A stretch of 64,000 nt of DNA, from contig JAGGNK010011336.1 in the NCBI GenBank assembly GCA_017590115.1, forward strand, positions 62,001 through 126,000, read 5' to 3'. Origin of the DNA: Montifringilla adamsi (taxonomy: Eukaryota > Chordata > Aves > Passeriformes > Passeridae). How positions within the stretch are numbered: the stretch's first letter is position 1; each line of letters begins with the position of its first letter. Position numbers and translations under genes: made by a program. Shown here one piece after another: positions 1-12,900 of the stretch. The notes beneath the pieces were generated by a model, which was not told the origin of the DNA, made no database searches, and was given only the letters and a program-made list of their open reading frames with translations.

Positions 1-943
1 CACAGGGGAACTTGTTCTCAAAATCCCCTTCCAGCTTCTCTGAAATACAAACAACAGATAAGATGCCAGGACAGAAACTCCTAGAAAGAATGAAGCCAAC
101 CAGACAAGTTGTTGGCCTGTAAACAAACAGGCAGATATCTTCCTTATTTTTAAATTATGTTCAAAGCAGTAAGATACTGTGGAAGAATGTCAAGTTTCCT
201 GGTTTATTTAGTGGAAATAATTTTCTGTTCCTGAAAGACTAGGAAACAGAACAGTGGAAGAGGTTTTAAAAACATGCAAAATTTCAGAGTTTAGTGTTTT
301 CTTTTTAAATGCAGCGTATTTTTTAAACCACAGAGCCAGGAGAGGAAGAATGCTCCTGGTGCTTCAGCTATGTTGTTTTCTGATAATATGTTGTACTCTT
401 GGACCAAACTGCTCTAGCATGAAAAGTTGTATTTCCCAAGATTTCCATAAAAAAGGAGACTCATCAATCAAAAATCAACCAACCAACCTAAACAAGAGGG
501 TAGCCGTCCACTGCAGATGGATTTTACTTCTATGTGTAAGGCTGTTTTAAGTCATCAGTGTAACTTTTCCAGGGAATAGTCTTCATTAGTTTTCTTGTAA
601 CTCCCCTTCAGCTCACTGATACCCTTAACTTTCTCCTCTCAACAGAGCAAATGTCAGGCCTCTTCTGTTTCTCCCTGCTTTGCTCTGCACAATTTTGTGC
701 ATCTTCAACAAATCAGTTCATGACACTCTGTGCTCTCTGGGGGGGAAGATGTGATCCTTGTTTTGAGATAGTATCTGAGGTATAACAAAATGTTTGGAAG
801 TATCTGTGATGCAGTTATTTGGATATAATAGTGCTCTTGACAAGTTAATGGTATTTATTTGTATGGCATTTATAAAACCCTATCTCTTCTTGAAGACTGC
901 TATTCAAGTTTTCTCTCTGTTTTGTTTTTTTTTTTCTTTATAG
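1..943 (+). other. MAP4K3: MAP4K3 intron (partial, cut by left edge)
   Basis: No exon, RNA gene or named repeat is visible. The last bases form a strong polypyrimidine tract (run of T at about 924-935) before the acceptor tag at 941-943. The open frame at 254-550 has no recognisable protein similarity and no splice support. Confidence 0.8.
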
Positions 944-986
944 TGCTACTATGAAACCTAAAGTGCCACCTCCTTTACCACCAAAG
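944..986 (+). CDS. MAP4K3: MAP4K3 visible exon 1 (proline-rich linker)
   Basis: Starts after ttatag in phase 1 (one base completes a codon), encodes 14 codons ending VPPPLPPK and is followed by gtaagt. The PPPLPP core is an SH3-ligand-type motif; proline-rich segments of GLK are known to bind SH3 proteins such as endophilin. Confidence 0.92.
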
Positions 987-3900
987 GTAAGTGAGGGGGA
1001 TTTGGTTGCTCAGCAGAAAAATGCACTTTAAATAAACAAATTAATGGAGAATATTTAAATTACTGTGTTGGTGGCTCTTTACTTGTGAAAATTTCAGGAT
1101 CAAAATGCTGCATGTGGAGCTTGTAGCTCATTGATAAGTGGCATGGATGCTTTGAATTTTTTTTATGTTTTGATTATTACTATGTCTCTTTCAGCCTAAA
1201 TCAATATTTATCCCCCAAGAAACTTACTCTTCTGAAAATGAAAATCAAGGGACAATCAAGAGATGCCCAACATCAGAGAGTCCAGCAAAATCTACATCTC
1301 ATGTTCCACCTAGACCACCACCTCCTCGGTTACCTCCACAGAAATCTAATCCTTTAGGTAATAAACATGACCCCAAGGAGCATACAAGTATTTCTTAAAT
1401 AATCTGATGTGATTTTATTTCTGTGTTCTTAGCTGTGCACACATTAAAAAATATTGAGGTGATTTTTCTATGGTGGGCAAGTAACAAAGTGCATGAAAGC
1501 CAAAATTCATGAAAAAAAGCATGCTTTAACTCTTTAAAGGGTGAAATGTACCTTCTGTCAAAGTCACTGACACCATTCCTGCTGATGCCATTGGTGACAC
1601 AATTGCTTTCCTAAGCAACAGGCTTATAATGTAGAGTATGAGGATTGGTAAAAAAGTATGTTTGTAGGTTTCAGGTTGAGTGTGTTAGTGGTTGTTGTCA
1701 TTTGTCAAGAATGTTACATACAAAGTTTTGCTTTTGTATGTAATGAACTGGGTTGGGGAGTATAGGAGGTAATTGTGTTTGTCTGCTCAGACTGTTCATT
1801 TTATGCCTTTGTCAGTCTGATGCCTTGAGAGTTGTCTTGGACTGGCTTCTCTTAAGCAAGCTCAATGTCTGCCTCTTAGTTGTTACTTGGTAGCTTTTCC
1901 TTGCTTCATACTTAGTTCTACTGTTGCTTTGTTAAAGATTTGACTCTAACAAGGCTGTGTTTCTAAGGAATCAATAATTGAAATGTTAGTTATTGGCAAC
2001 TATTTCTTTAGGTATGGCCAACACATTTTCCCTCATAACTGTGACTGCATCCCTTTCTGTGCTCCTGTTAGAGTTGTTAGATTTGAGTTATTATGTTAGA
2101 GGTGTTACATTAATTAGCAAAAGTCATGGACTGAGATTGATTGTGGCTTGATGGATATGTGCAGATGTAACAACAAGCATGTTTCAGGAATAAATTAAGG
2201 TATTTTATGCTATATTATATACAGTGTATGTTCTGACTTAATTGGAAATTCTGGCCCAGTTAAGAGTTTTTAGGCTAGATTACTCATTGAGGTGAAGGCA
2301 GAGGAGCACATTCTTAACTATGAATCTTTCTAGGTAATGGAGTCACTTCTGTGCAGTTAAATGGTGACAGAGAGGAACTGCCGCATCAACAGAATGAAGC
2401 TAGAGACACTAACTTTTCAAGGAAAGAAAAGAAGGAAATACTGGTAGGTATTTAAGCTTCTGGGTGTCCTTTTAGAATTTCATGACTGTTCTACATATGC
2501 AAGGAAAAGGAACAGGCATGCTCTTTAATATGGAAATTATGCTGGATGGCACCTTGTTTACTCTTAATCATAACACAGTTTTCCTTGATTGTCTAGTTGT
2601 GATACAGCCTTAGTCTGAAGTTTGTCAGTGTTTAATTTTCCTTAGAAACAAACATAATGACAAATATATACATTTTTCTTGATCTTTCACACAGCTGAGA
2701 GATATAATGAGAGCTGTGTCTTGTGCTGTACTGGGCAATGACTGTTTAAGGAAACAGGGAAATGAGGGAATGGAATATGCTGTAGTTAGACTAGATTAAT
2801 TATAAGATGAGACTGCTCTCTTTGAGGGCTCCTTCCAAGTGTGAGGCTGGAAATGTAATTTTTTTTTGTGAGAAGTGAAGAGGAAATAGACTAGAAATGT
2901 GGTGATGAGTCTTTGTTTTGTTTTAAGGAAGTGCCAGTAATACTGGCAATACTTCGAAAAGTAAGATTACCTGGACAGCTTTGAACTTGTCATTTGGAAT
3001 TGTGTTAGAAATTTACCTGTGAAATGGGTTTGTTCAATTTCTCCTTTCTAGGAGAAATTGATACTGACACAGGAAAGTGCATATAGCACTGAGTGGTAAT
3101 ATTTAATGCTGTAATACTGAAGGGTTGAGCAATTGTTCCAATATTGCTTAAACTCTCTAGTACTGGAAATGGCGTTCTTACAGGCACCACTGTAGCGTGA
3201 AAATGTTGCACAAAACTGTGCAGACATTCAATGAGGAGGTATTAGGGAATCATAGTGGAGATCTTAATGAAAAGAAAATTATGCTGAGTGTTTGTGGTTA
3301 TGCTGTGTGTGGGGAGGGAATTTACATGTTCAAACATAGTGTGCGTGTGAGTGTAAACATACTTTTAAATTTTATTTTCTAGAAACCAATTAGTAACGGC
3401 CTTCCTCCCACACCTAAAGTACATGTGAGTATTGCTGAGTCACACAAATGCACCTTGGGGGCAGGGTGAAAGAGCACATTTTTTGAATGTTTGTAGTCTT
3501 TGCTTTTTTACTTAAAAAACCTAATATGGCTTAGCAGTGTTAAGCCAGTGGTATGACTCTTAACCTTTTGTTAGTGCTTGAAGTAAAAATAATCCTTTTG
3601 GGAAGGTCACATTTTAATTTTTCATATGTATGTATTTAATATTTTTACTTCTACAGATGGGTGCTTGCTTTTCAAAGGTTTTCAATGGCTGTCCATTAAA
3701 AATTCATTGTGCAACATCTTGGATAAATCCAGATACAAGAGGTATTATATGATGAGTATTTTACCCATTTTGTCCTCTCCTTGAATTTCAAGAGTGCTTA
3801 GAAGAACCAGGACTATTCCTTTTAAAACAGACATGTAGTCATATAAGCAGGAGTCATTCTTTAATTATGCTACTGCTGTCTAAAGTTGTGTTATTTTTAA

Positions 3901-6900
3901 GATATATTGGATGAAGTTTTTTGCTTTGATTCAAAAGAATAAATTACATATTGAAGTTAAAGACTCTTCTCAGCATTTTAGTCCAAAAGAAGACAATCCT
4001 AATTTATCTGTAAAAAAAAAAATCTGACTTTTGGAGGTCTTAGCTGACATCTTTCTGGCCCTACAGGATTCTGCAGTTGTTTTTTGGGGTTTTTTACATA
4101 AATTTACATAAATAGTGCTTTACTATCTAGCCTGATAAAAGGGATTGTTGGTAATATTGTATTCACTTTGCCTGCTATAACACCCTTTGATTATAAGCTG
4201 GATAACTAGTGAGCTGGTCAGCAAGAAAATATTTGGATTTTTTTAGAGAGTGGAATTAGGGAAGGGTAAATCCTTAGCAGTTGACATCATCTCATAAGAG
4301 ATGTTTGCCTTGTTTGCATGCCTGTACAATCCAGGGATTTGATTATGTTCAAGAGGTGAGGCATCCACAGACTACTGAGAAAATGTTCTAGTCACTACTG
4401 CTGTAGAAGTACTCTCAAAGAAGGCAATGGATATTTCCATAATATATGGAAATGTCTAAGTAAGATATGCTGAAATTATTCATGTGATTTCCTGCTTGTG
4501 GTTGAATCACTTTTTTCTAAAATTTCGATTATTACTCAAAAAAAACCCTGAGCTTTCCTAATGACTTAAAACAGCCCCATTCATAAATTAAAGCTTCCTT
4601 ATCAGGATTAATTTTCCATGCTTTCATACACTTTAACTTATAGTTTGATTTGTTTCCATGTATTGTGTTGCTTTTTGGTAAAGGTCTAAATACTTTCCTG
4701 AATTAAGATTTCTGCCTCTTTTTGTTTGTGTTTGCAGATCAGTACTTGATATTTGGAGCAGAAGAAGGTATTTACACACTGAACCTCAATGAACTTCATG
4801 AAACATCAATGGAGCAGGTATATTTCTGGTTTAAAAAAAATACATCACATTTTTAACCCCTCAGATTAATGTTGTATAATCCTTACAAAAATGGTTTTTA
4901 CTATATTTACATAGGCACTGGCTACACTGAGAATTACCTTAAATATTTGCTGTTGAGGATACTTTTCAGTCATGTTTGTGTTCGTAGGCTGAACCGTGTT
5001 TATATAGGAGATCTTCATCTATCTGTAGTTTGAACTTCATCGTAGTGCATTGTTCTGCAGTTAAATGATTAGGTAAACAGTATGGAATTTCCCTGATGCA
5101 TTTTAGATGAAAATTTCTATTTTCCTTAAAACTTCATTACAATACAGAATTTTTGCAACAAACATTGTAATTCAACTACAGAGAAGCAAGGAGACCCTTT
5201 ATTCGCAGGAGTCCGTTCTTGTGGTCTTAAGAGCAGCTTTGCTGATGAGACTCAGCTTATTGAATTCCATCTAAAGCTCTGTCGTTGCAAAGTCTTACAA
5301 TTAGTAATTTTTTTAAGGGATGCTAGGGAGGGTAAAATGCAAGTTGAAGGCCGTTCTGTATTCTCCAGCTCTTTAGTTACTCTCTAAGAAACTTGTTTTC
5401 TTTCTTGCCTTCTCCCTACTGTAGGGAGCTGTGCACCTGCCATCAAGATGGAGGAATTTGCAAGGACAGCCTTCACACTGTAGGCTGGAGGCACTGGTGT
5501 TTGTGCAGCCTCCAGGGTCCAGACATTTTAGAGATGTCTGTTGTGTTGAGAGGAAGGCCTAGTTGAACTGAGCTCAGTGTAACCCATAATCATACTGGTG
5601 TTCGAGTTACCTGGTTTAAACTTAGCTCAGGTACCACTCTGCTGCTGCACTGCAGTTGTAACAACTACCCTGAGAAATATCACTAATGTAAAAATAATTC
5701 TTAGAGGCCAGGTAGACCAAGGAAAGGTTTGGATTTTTTTCTTTACTGTTTGGGGTTTGGTTTTGGTTGCAGTTAACTGGCAAGGAAGGAGAAGAGCTGT
5801 AATGAAAATAATGTAGTGTGTTGCCTAGTGAGCTTTCAGGGAAATGTTTTAATAAGCACTTAGAGACAAGAATAAATGGTTGCTAACACAGCCAGTCCTG
5901 TGTGGAACAAGGAATGAGTGACAGATCAATTAACCTGCTAGTTTGCAGAATTGCTATTCTTTAATCCTCAGATCCAAACCTACTGAGTCACAATATGCTC
6001 ATGTACCTACAGAAGGTCAATCAACCTTGCATGTTAAATTTTGATATAAGCAGTGTGGTAGATTATTACCATAGGTGTTTCTTACAGTGTGTTTAGGTTG
6101 TGAGAAGGGTTCAGGAGTAGAAATGCACCCTCTGTGCTAACCACTTACTGCATCATTATTTGTGATAACAGTCAGTAGGGTTTTAAGCATTTCCAAATTT
6201 TATGTTTTATGTTATTGTTTACTCTTTACTCTCACTTTGACACAACTTAGCATAAAAGCTAAAGTAGTGTTCTTGATTAGTTTTCTCTGTATTTCACTTC
6301 ATCAGTGGACAAAGGAGACATAATACACATTTCCAGGAGTTAGAATAGCTTCAAGGTTAATATTTCATTCTTTTTTTGGAAGAGTTATGTTTTGTTTTCT
6401 TTTGTGGGTTTGGTTTTTTGGTTGTTGTTGGGGGTTTTTTGGTGGTTTTTTTTGGTTGTTGTTGTTGTTGTTTTGGGGTTTTTTTGGGTTTTTTTAAGAG
6501 CAAAACAATTGTCCTTCTGAGTAGTCTATCTAGCCCAATAGTCTCTTTCCTGAAATGGCAGTGGGAAGTGTCAGTGAGGTTGGTCACTGTGTGTTCTCGT
6601 CAGACTCCACTAGAGTTATTGAATCAGGCATGTTGGAGGATCCCTGCCTATTTTTTGTCCCCTTTTGGACCTCTTGAACATGAGTATGTCTAATCCCTTG
6701 TTTGTGTTGGTACTTTTCACCTCCATGACATCTTGTGTCAATAAGTTTCAGAAGTTAGGTGAGAGGGGGGGAAAAATAGTTGTTTTTTTGGGTTTTTTTG
6801 AGGGATGTCTTGTTGCTTTCAACCCCATCACTTTAGGAATTGCAGAATTTGACAAAAACCAGCTCTGCCTTGAATATTTGTTGCACTCATTCATCACTTA

Positions 6901-9900
6901 TATGAATGCAGGTGAAGGTGAAGAATCCCTTCAAAGTACCAGTTTTAATTGTTTCAAGAGATTTGGACTGTCACAGGCTTCAGAACAGCGTGGTTTGTTT
7001 AGAATGTGGTTTGTTGACCGCGCTTGGTTTACTGAAATTGGTTGTTGAGCTTTTCTTCTTTGAAGGAGAAAATTCAATGGTTTTTGATTTTTTTTTTAAA
7101 AGGGTTGATTGATCTTTATAATGACATCTTGTGGAATAGAATATACCTGAAGAGATGAGTATAAAATTTGCTAATTTTCTAAATGTTAATTCATATGTTA
7201 AATATAGTATATGTACCTAAGACTTGCTCTGAATTAACTCTGGAATCCAGGTAAACATTACTTGGCTTAAACTTACTTCTGCTGCAAAAAGCAAGTCAGT
7301 ATTAGCTTTGTCCTGTTATCTAAGCAGATACTAATTGATAACTGTCTTGTGTATATCAAATTGAATGCTACTTCTTTGTTTTTCCTTCTGTTTATCAGCT
7401 ATTTCCTCGAAGATGTACCTGGTTATATGTCATGAACAATTGTTTGTTATCAATATCTGGTAAGTTACTGTGCTATCTTGCATTGGTAGTGCTGGTAAAC
7501 ACTTGGTTTCGTATTTGAAGTGTGGTTTGTTTTCTAATTGCCAGGTAAAGCTTCTCAGCTTTATTCCCATAATCTACCAGGACTCTTTGATTATGCAAGG
7601 CAAATGCAAAAGTTACCTGTTGCTATTCCAGCACATAAACTCCCTGACCGAATACTTCCCAGGTAAATACACATCATCGGATATATCAGAATATCTTAGC
7701 TCTGGGAGTTCAGGAGATGCTTGTGAAGCTCTGGGAACACCAAATAGTGGGGGGCTCTGTTCATAGATTGCAGTGAATGACTCATGTGCATTAATGAGAG
7801 GGTTGAGCCCTACGTTTAAGGGATCAGGATGTGAATTACTCTTGTTAGAGAAATGGATTTTGGTACACCTTACCTTCTGGTTATGAAACTTCTTGTTTCT
7901 GGGCATGGCTCTTTTCAGGTATAGTCCAGTGTGATAGATCCTGCTTGTACTTGACGCTGAACAAAAGCTATGGCCATGCCCCTCCTGGCTGCTGCAGAAA
8001 TTAACCCTGTCCTGGCCAGAACCAGGGCGCTGCCAAACAAGCCTTAGTAGTAGCCCATTCAAGTCCCAGCAGAAGGTAGTAACGCTAATCTAGTTTCAAA
8101 AAAATCTTTGATTTTTAAAGTGCATAGTGACACACCGGTTCTTCTAATGGAATAGGATTTCTGTTAGGAAATTGTGTTACAGAAAATTTGATTCTCTGCT
8201 ACCTTTAGTTCTATTAAAAGCCTATTAACAGGTAATTCTTGGGTTCAGGAAAGGCTTCTTCTTGTTCAGTTACCTGCAAACATAATGGTTTAAAACTTGT
8301 CTGAAAATTGTGTTCTGCCTAGAGGGTAAATTCTGAATAACTAAGAGATAATTTGTGCTTTGAATTGTTACCTTCTGTATACCTGCACTATTGTTCTGCT
8401 CTTCTCTTCCAAATTTGACTTTGGTGGGTGACTTTGGCTTGAGGACTGAATCAGCAGTGGGCTAATAACCATAATTACCATAAGAATCATGCTAGGAAAG
8501 CCATACTAGATTCTGCCTGGAATAGTACCTCACCTGAGTTGCGGAGGACTCAGAAAATTTCTTGTCCAGTCATGTCACTTCCCAGGAAAAATGCTGCATA
8601 ACCTGAATGTGAGTGCCAAGCCAGTCATTCAAAGGCAGGAAAGATTAATTTAAATAATGTGTTTTCCTGTTTTACCTCTGGTTGTAGTGTGTCAAGGTAG
8701 TCACATTTAGCCAGGCAGAAGACAGACATTTGAAGTATGTAGGAGAATGTAATTTTTCCTACCAGACCATAAAGTGTACTCTTAAACAAGTTTCTGGATA
8801 CTGTGATGGTGAGTGCTACATGCAAAATGGTAAAAGCAGAGGTTTTGGTAGAGAAAAGGCAAAGCAAAATTGAATTTGAAGTAATTTGTGTGGTTTATAT
8901 ATTCATTTGCAAAATGTTCTAACCTCAGTTTATGGTACTTGGTAGGCAGACATTCAGTAGCAGAAAATATGTGTGTGATAAGTCTCCTTTCGAGCTTCTT
9001 TCCCTGGAGTGTCCTTGAGCAGTTCCTTTCAAACTTTGCATGACTTGTTCCAACGAAAATTTGTGACCAGTACTCAGTTTTCATGCTGTTCAGTCCTTTT
9101 GCATTATCAGTCACTTCTGGATAGTTCCATTTGAAATGTTACACAGCTGTTTTCTCAATTCATAGCTTTGAGTGCGACATCTGTCTATCAATCTATTTAC
9201 TCCCATCTTTTCTACAGCATCAAATTACTTATTTTTAAGAGTACTGTGGCTGGTCTCAATAGTCTGTTATCTTCTGATGCATGTAGAAACTCTGAGTCCT
9301 GTTACCAGCAAATAACATTTTGGCTTATCTGATAAATTTTCACATTATTGTTTCCATGATTTCACAAGAAATATACAAACTTGTATTTTTTTTAGTTGTT
9401 TGGTGTGGCAGATGTTTTTCTATCAGTGAATGTCTAAAAAAAAAATTCACTCAATTGCTTTAGTCAATCAGTAATTTTGTTTATCTTTTGTAGGAAGTTT
9501 GCGGTATCTACGAAAATTCCTGACACTAAATGGTGTCAAAAGTGTTGTGTTGGTAAGTGAAGGTCTGGAAAATAAATGTGAAGGGGCAGCACAAGTGGTG
9601 GCAATATTAAGATTATTGAGTCAAGTGTAGAAGGTAAAGGGAGAAGAGACTTTTGTCATTATGAAGCTGTGCATTTGCAGATGGTGAGCTCATTCAGATT
9701 AGTCCTTGGGTTTAAGCAGTAGAAACTTTCCCATTTAGCTCTTTATGTTTTAGAGACTATTTACAAGAAATGCAGAGAACCAGAATGATGTCAAAATTCA
9801 AACCATTTCTCAAGAAGAACCTTATCTCCATGATGGAGAAACTTAGAGAAGTTGCCATCATGATTAAGCCACCAGAATTCCTAGCAGAAGTTTCAGTTAT

Positions 9901-12900
9901 CAATACTGGGTGGTAAAAAGCAAAGGACTATTTTTAAGTCTTTGAGGACAGTGTTGTCTCTGAAGCCTTTATAATATGTTTAATAATATGCCAGCTACCA
10001 AAGTCTCAAAGCTGCACTCTGTTAAGACATGTTCTAAAAGGGAGGCAGGTAGATTAAAAAGCCCCAGACCACTGAGATTGTTAATGAATGCTGCAGGGAA
10101 CACTCATGGGATGGCGAGTGAAGTGACAGGCGTCAGAGTATGTAAAAACTCTGACTTTCTGACAGAAAAATTAATTTTGGAAGTCCCTATGTTTCTAGGT
10201 TCATAAAGCAAGAAGCCTTGTGATGTGCTCCTCTGTGATTCTGTGGTTGCTGTCCTGCCAGGCACAGAATTTAACAGGGGTGCTGTGGTACTTGACATTA
10301 TGAGAGGAGTCTTCATATTCAGAGATATCTCAGCCTCCTAAGCCTGGAGCCCTTCATGCATGATAGGTGTGAGTGATAATTTGTGAACAGCAAAGGGTGG
10401 CTCTAAGAGTCTTACTTTTGTGACTTGAGCCTCCATTCCTTCTGGCACATAAGTCTGCTTTTGACCTCAGAGCAGCAGAAGTGCCACAGGAGGCAGGAAA
10501 AGATAAGAACTTCTGGTCTTCTTTCTGCACCTTACAGGTGTTGGTGATTGTTTTGTGATTTCTGCTGCTGAGTTCAGCCTTACTCAGGGTCACACCAAGT
10601 GTTATTTTGCACTTTGCAAATGCACTTTGCAGTCAGTCTGATGTTGAGTGAGAACCTGGATTAATGAAATAAAGCAGTGATGTTTAAGGTGCCAAGGGAT
10701 TGCTGATGAGTTTCTGTGGCAATAAGGTAGTGTGAGCATATTTCACTTCTGTGATAGTTCTGGATTGTAGAAGCTTGTTATCTGAACTGTTGTTTATTGC
10801 CTGATGGCCCACAGTCACTTTACTGCACAGTAAAATCTGGTCTTTAGATGTATTTGTACAAAGTGCAAAATAGCACTTGTTTGTCTTAAAGGAAATGTTG
10901 GCAGTGCTTAAGGAGTGAAGTTTTGTCAGTATTGTAGAATTGAAGTTGTGAAACTTCACAGGACCCAATTTTGCTGCTTTATTGTTCTCTGCCAGTTTTT
11001 AATTGAGTTCTGACAATGGAAGAGCAGCACTTCCTGCTTTTCTATTGTTCTTCAGTTTCAGCTGGATTTCCTGATGGTCTAGAATTGTTCCTCAGAATTA
11101 CAGAGCTCCTGGATTTCACACTTGCTGTGGCAGTGCTTGAAAGGCAGCTGAGCTGTTCACTGCCTGCTGGGTAACTGTGTGTTGTAGAAGAAGCTATTCT
11201 TTAACAGCTTGCTTGTGGTGATTTTGAGATAGCTTAGGCAACCCAACTCAGTAGAGCCAGGACACTCCACATGTGTATTCAATCAGATATTTTTTAAATA
11301 TATAGAACATTAGAGTGGGGGTGGTGTGTATTTTCCAAAAGTAAATGGACTGTTACATAGTTGGAAATTGTTTATAATTTGCATGTGCTTAATACACTAA
11401 TATTCTCTATCTTTTCTTGGCAGTGAGAAATCCCTACACAGGCCACAAGTACCTTTGTGGAGCACTACAGTCTAGCATTGTTTTGTTAGAATGGGTTGAA
11501 CCAATGCAAAAATTTATGTTAATCAAGGTAAAATTACAATAATTCTTCATGTTGTCTTTTAGTTATCTTGTAGTGGCTTGTTAAGAATAAGTATTAGCCA
11601 TTTCTTGATTTATTAGACTTTTCTCTTGGTTTCTGTTATATTATATTGAAAATAACTGTTTAAATGTGTCATGTATTAACTGACTCAAAGTAAATGTTCA
11701 TGACTTTGGGGTGCACTTCAGTTAGAGAACGAAGCCCTTTTCTCCATGAGCATTGCCCTTCAGCTGCACAATAGAAAACTGAGGCTGGCAGGCTAAGACA
11801 TGGGTTAACAGTGCACTTGCTCCCATACTAGAGAGAAGGTGACCATTTATTCTATGTTTTTTAACACTGAGGTGCCCAGAAATGTGTGTTATCTCCCCAT
11901 CTGACATCACCTGAAGAGACAGAGCCAGGGTGGGCTCATGTTCATAAAAAGGAACCTTTGAAGAGAAGGCTTAGAGGCTCAGTAGCCAGGGAGAGCAGTG
12001 ATGAGCACTCTTGTCCGTGGGCAGCTGCAAAGGACACGCATGATAAAAGACATGCTATTTTATTTTAACTGAATTGGCATGAGATGCTCCAAGCTTCTTT
12101 TGTATTTATCAATTCCTGTTATCTGAAGAAGTCAACCTAATGTTACAAAGTATGTCATAAAATTTACTATACAGTTCGAATATCTAATAGCAACTCAGAC
12201 TACATTTGTTTCCCTTCTAATATCTATTTTTGCTTATTCATCTAGCACATAGATTTTCCTGTACCTTGTCCACTGAGATTGTTTGAAATGCTGGTAGTCC
12301 CCGAGCAGGAATTCCCTTTAGTTTGTGTTGGTGTCAGTAGAGGAAGAGACTTCAACCAGGTGGTGAAGTTTGAGACTGTCAACCCAAACTCTACCTCTTC
12401 GTGGTTTACAGAAACAGGTTTGTGTGCTGTTGTCATTGCATTCCAAAATGTTCTTTGCTCTTCTGTTAGCTGAAACACTTAAAAGGCAGGCTTCTCTAAG
12501 GAAACAAATGGTTAAATCATTAAGGCTCAGTGGTAATTGCAAGTTCTCTGCTTAAAGGGGTATCTGGTTGAACCTGCTTGCACATGCACTTTTTTTATGT
12601 TTCTCCTTGTTGAACTGATTGGATTCCTTGAGATTTTTGGTACAGCAGAGGATGGAGTTATGGTTTCTTGCATTTCCATAAATTAGGCAGCACTTTATTA
12701 CCCTCTGTGCTGTTTTGTGCTCTAACCTGGCACCATGAGTTCTATTTATTTAGTAGCTTTTAGTAAAATTGCATTCTGAGTAATTCCTTATAACATCTCT
12801 GGAAGATGTGTTTTGGCTCTCCTACAGTGTGTCACTATGGTTAGAAATGGTGTTGTCACCTCCTGCTGAGATAGAGCATTCTTCTGGTTTTGTGGAAGCA

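Larger units (their letters stand above)
987..4737 (+). other. MAP4K3: MAP4K3 introns between visible exons 1 and 6
   Basis: Covers the introns between the exons listed in this interval: 987-1194, 1358-2333, 2444-3382, 3425-3656 and 3742-4737. Only AT-rich intronic sequence is visible, with a short direct repeat (tttacataaa twice at about 4094-4114). Confidence 0.75.

Noticed and set aside
6357..6587. Lys/Gln/Pro/Thr-rich minus-strand ORF
   Set aside because: It is the complement of a G/T low-complexity tract.
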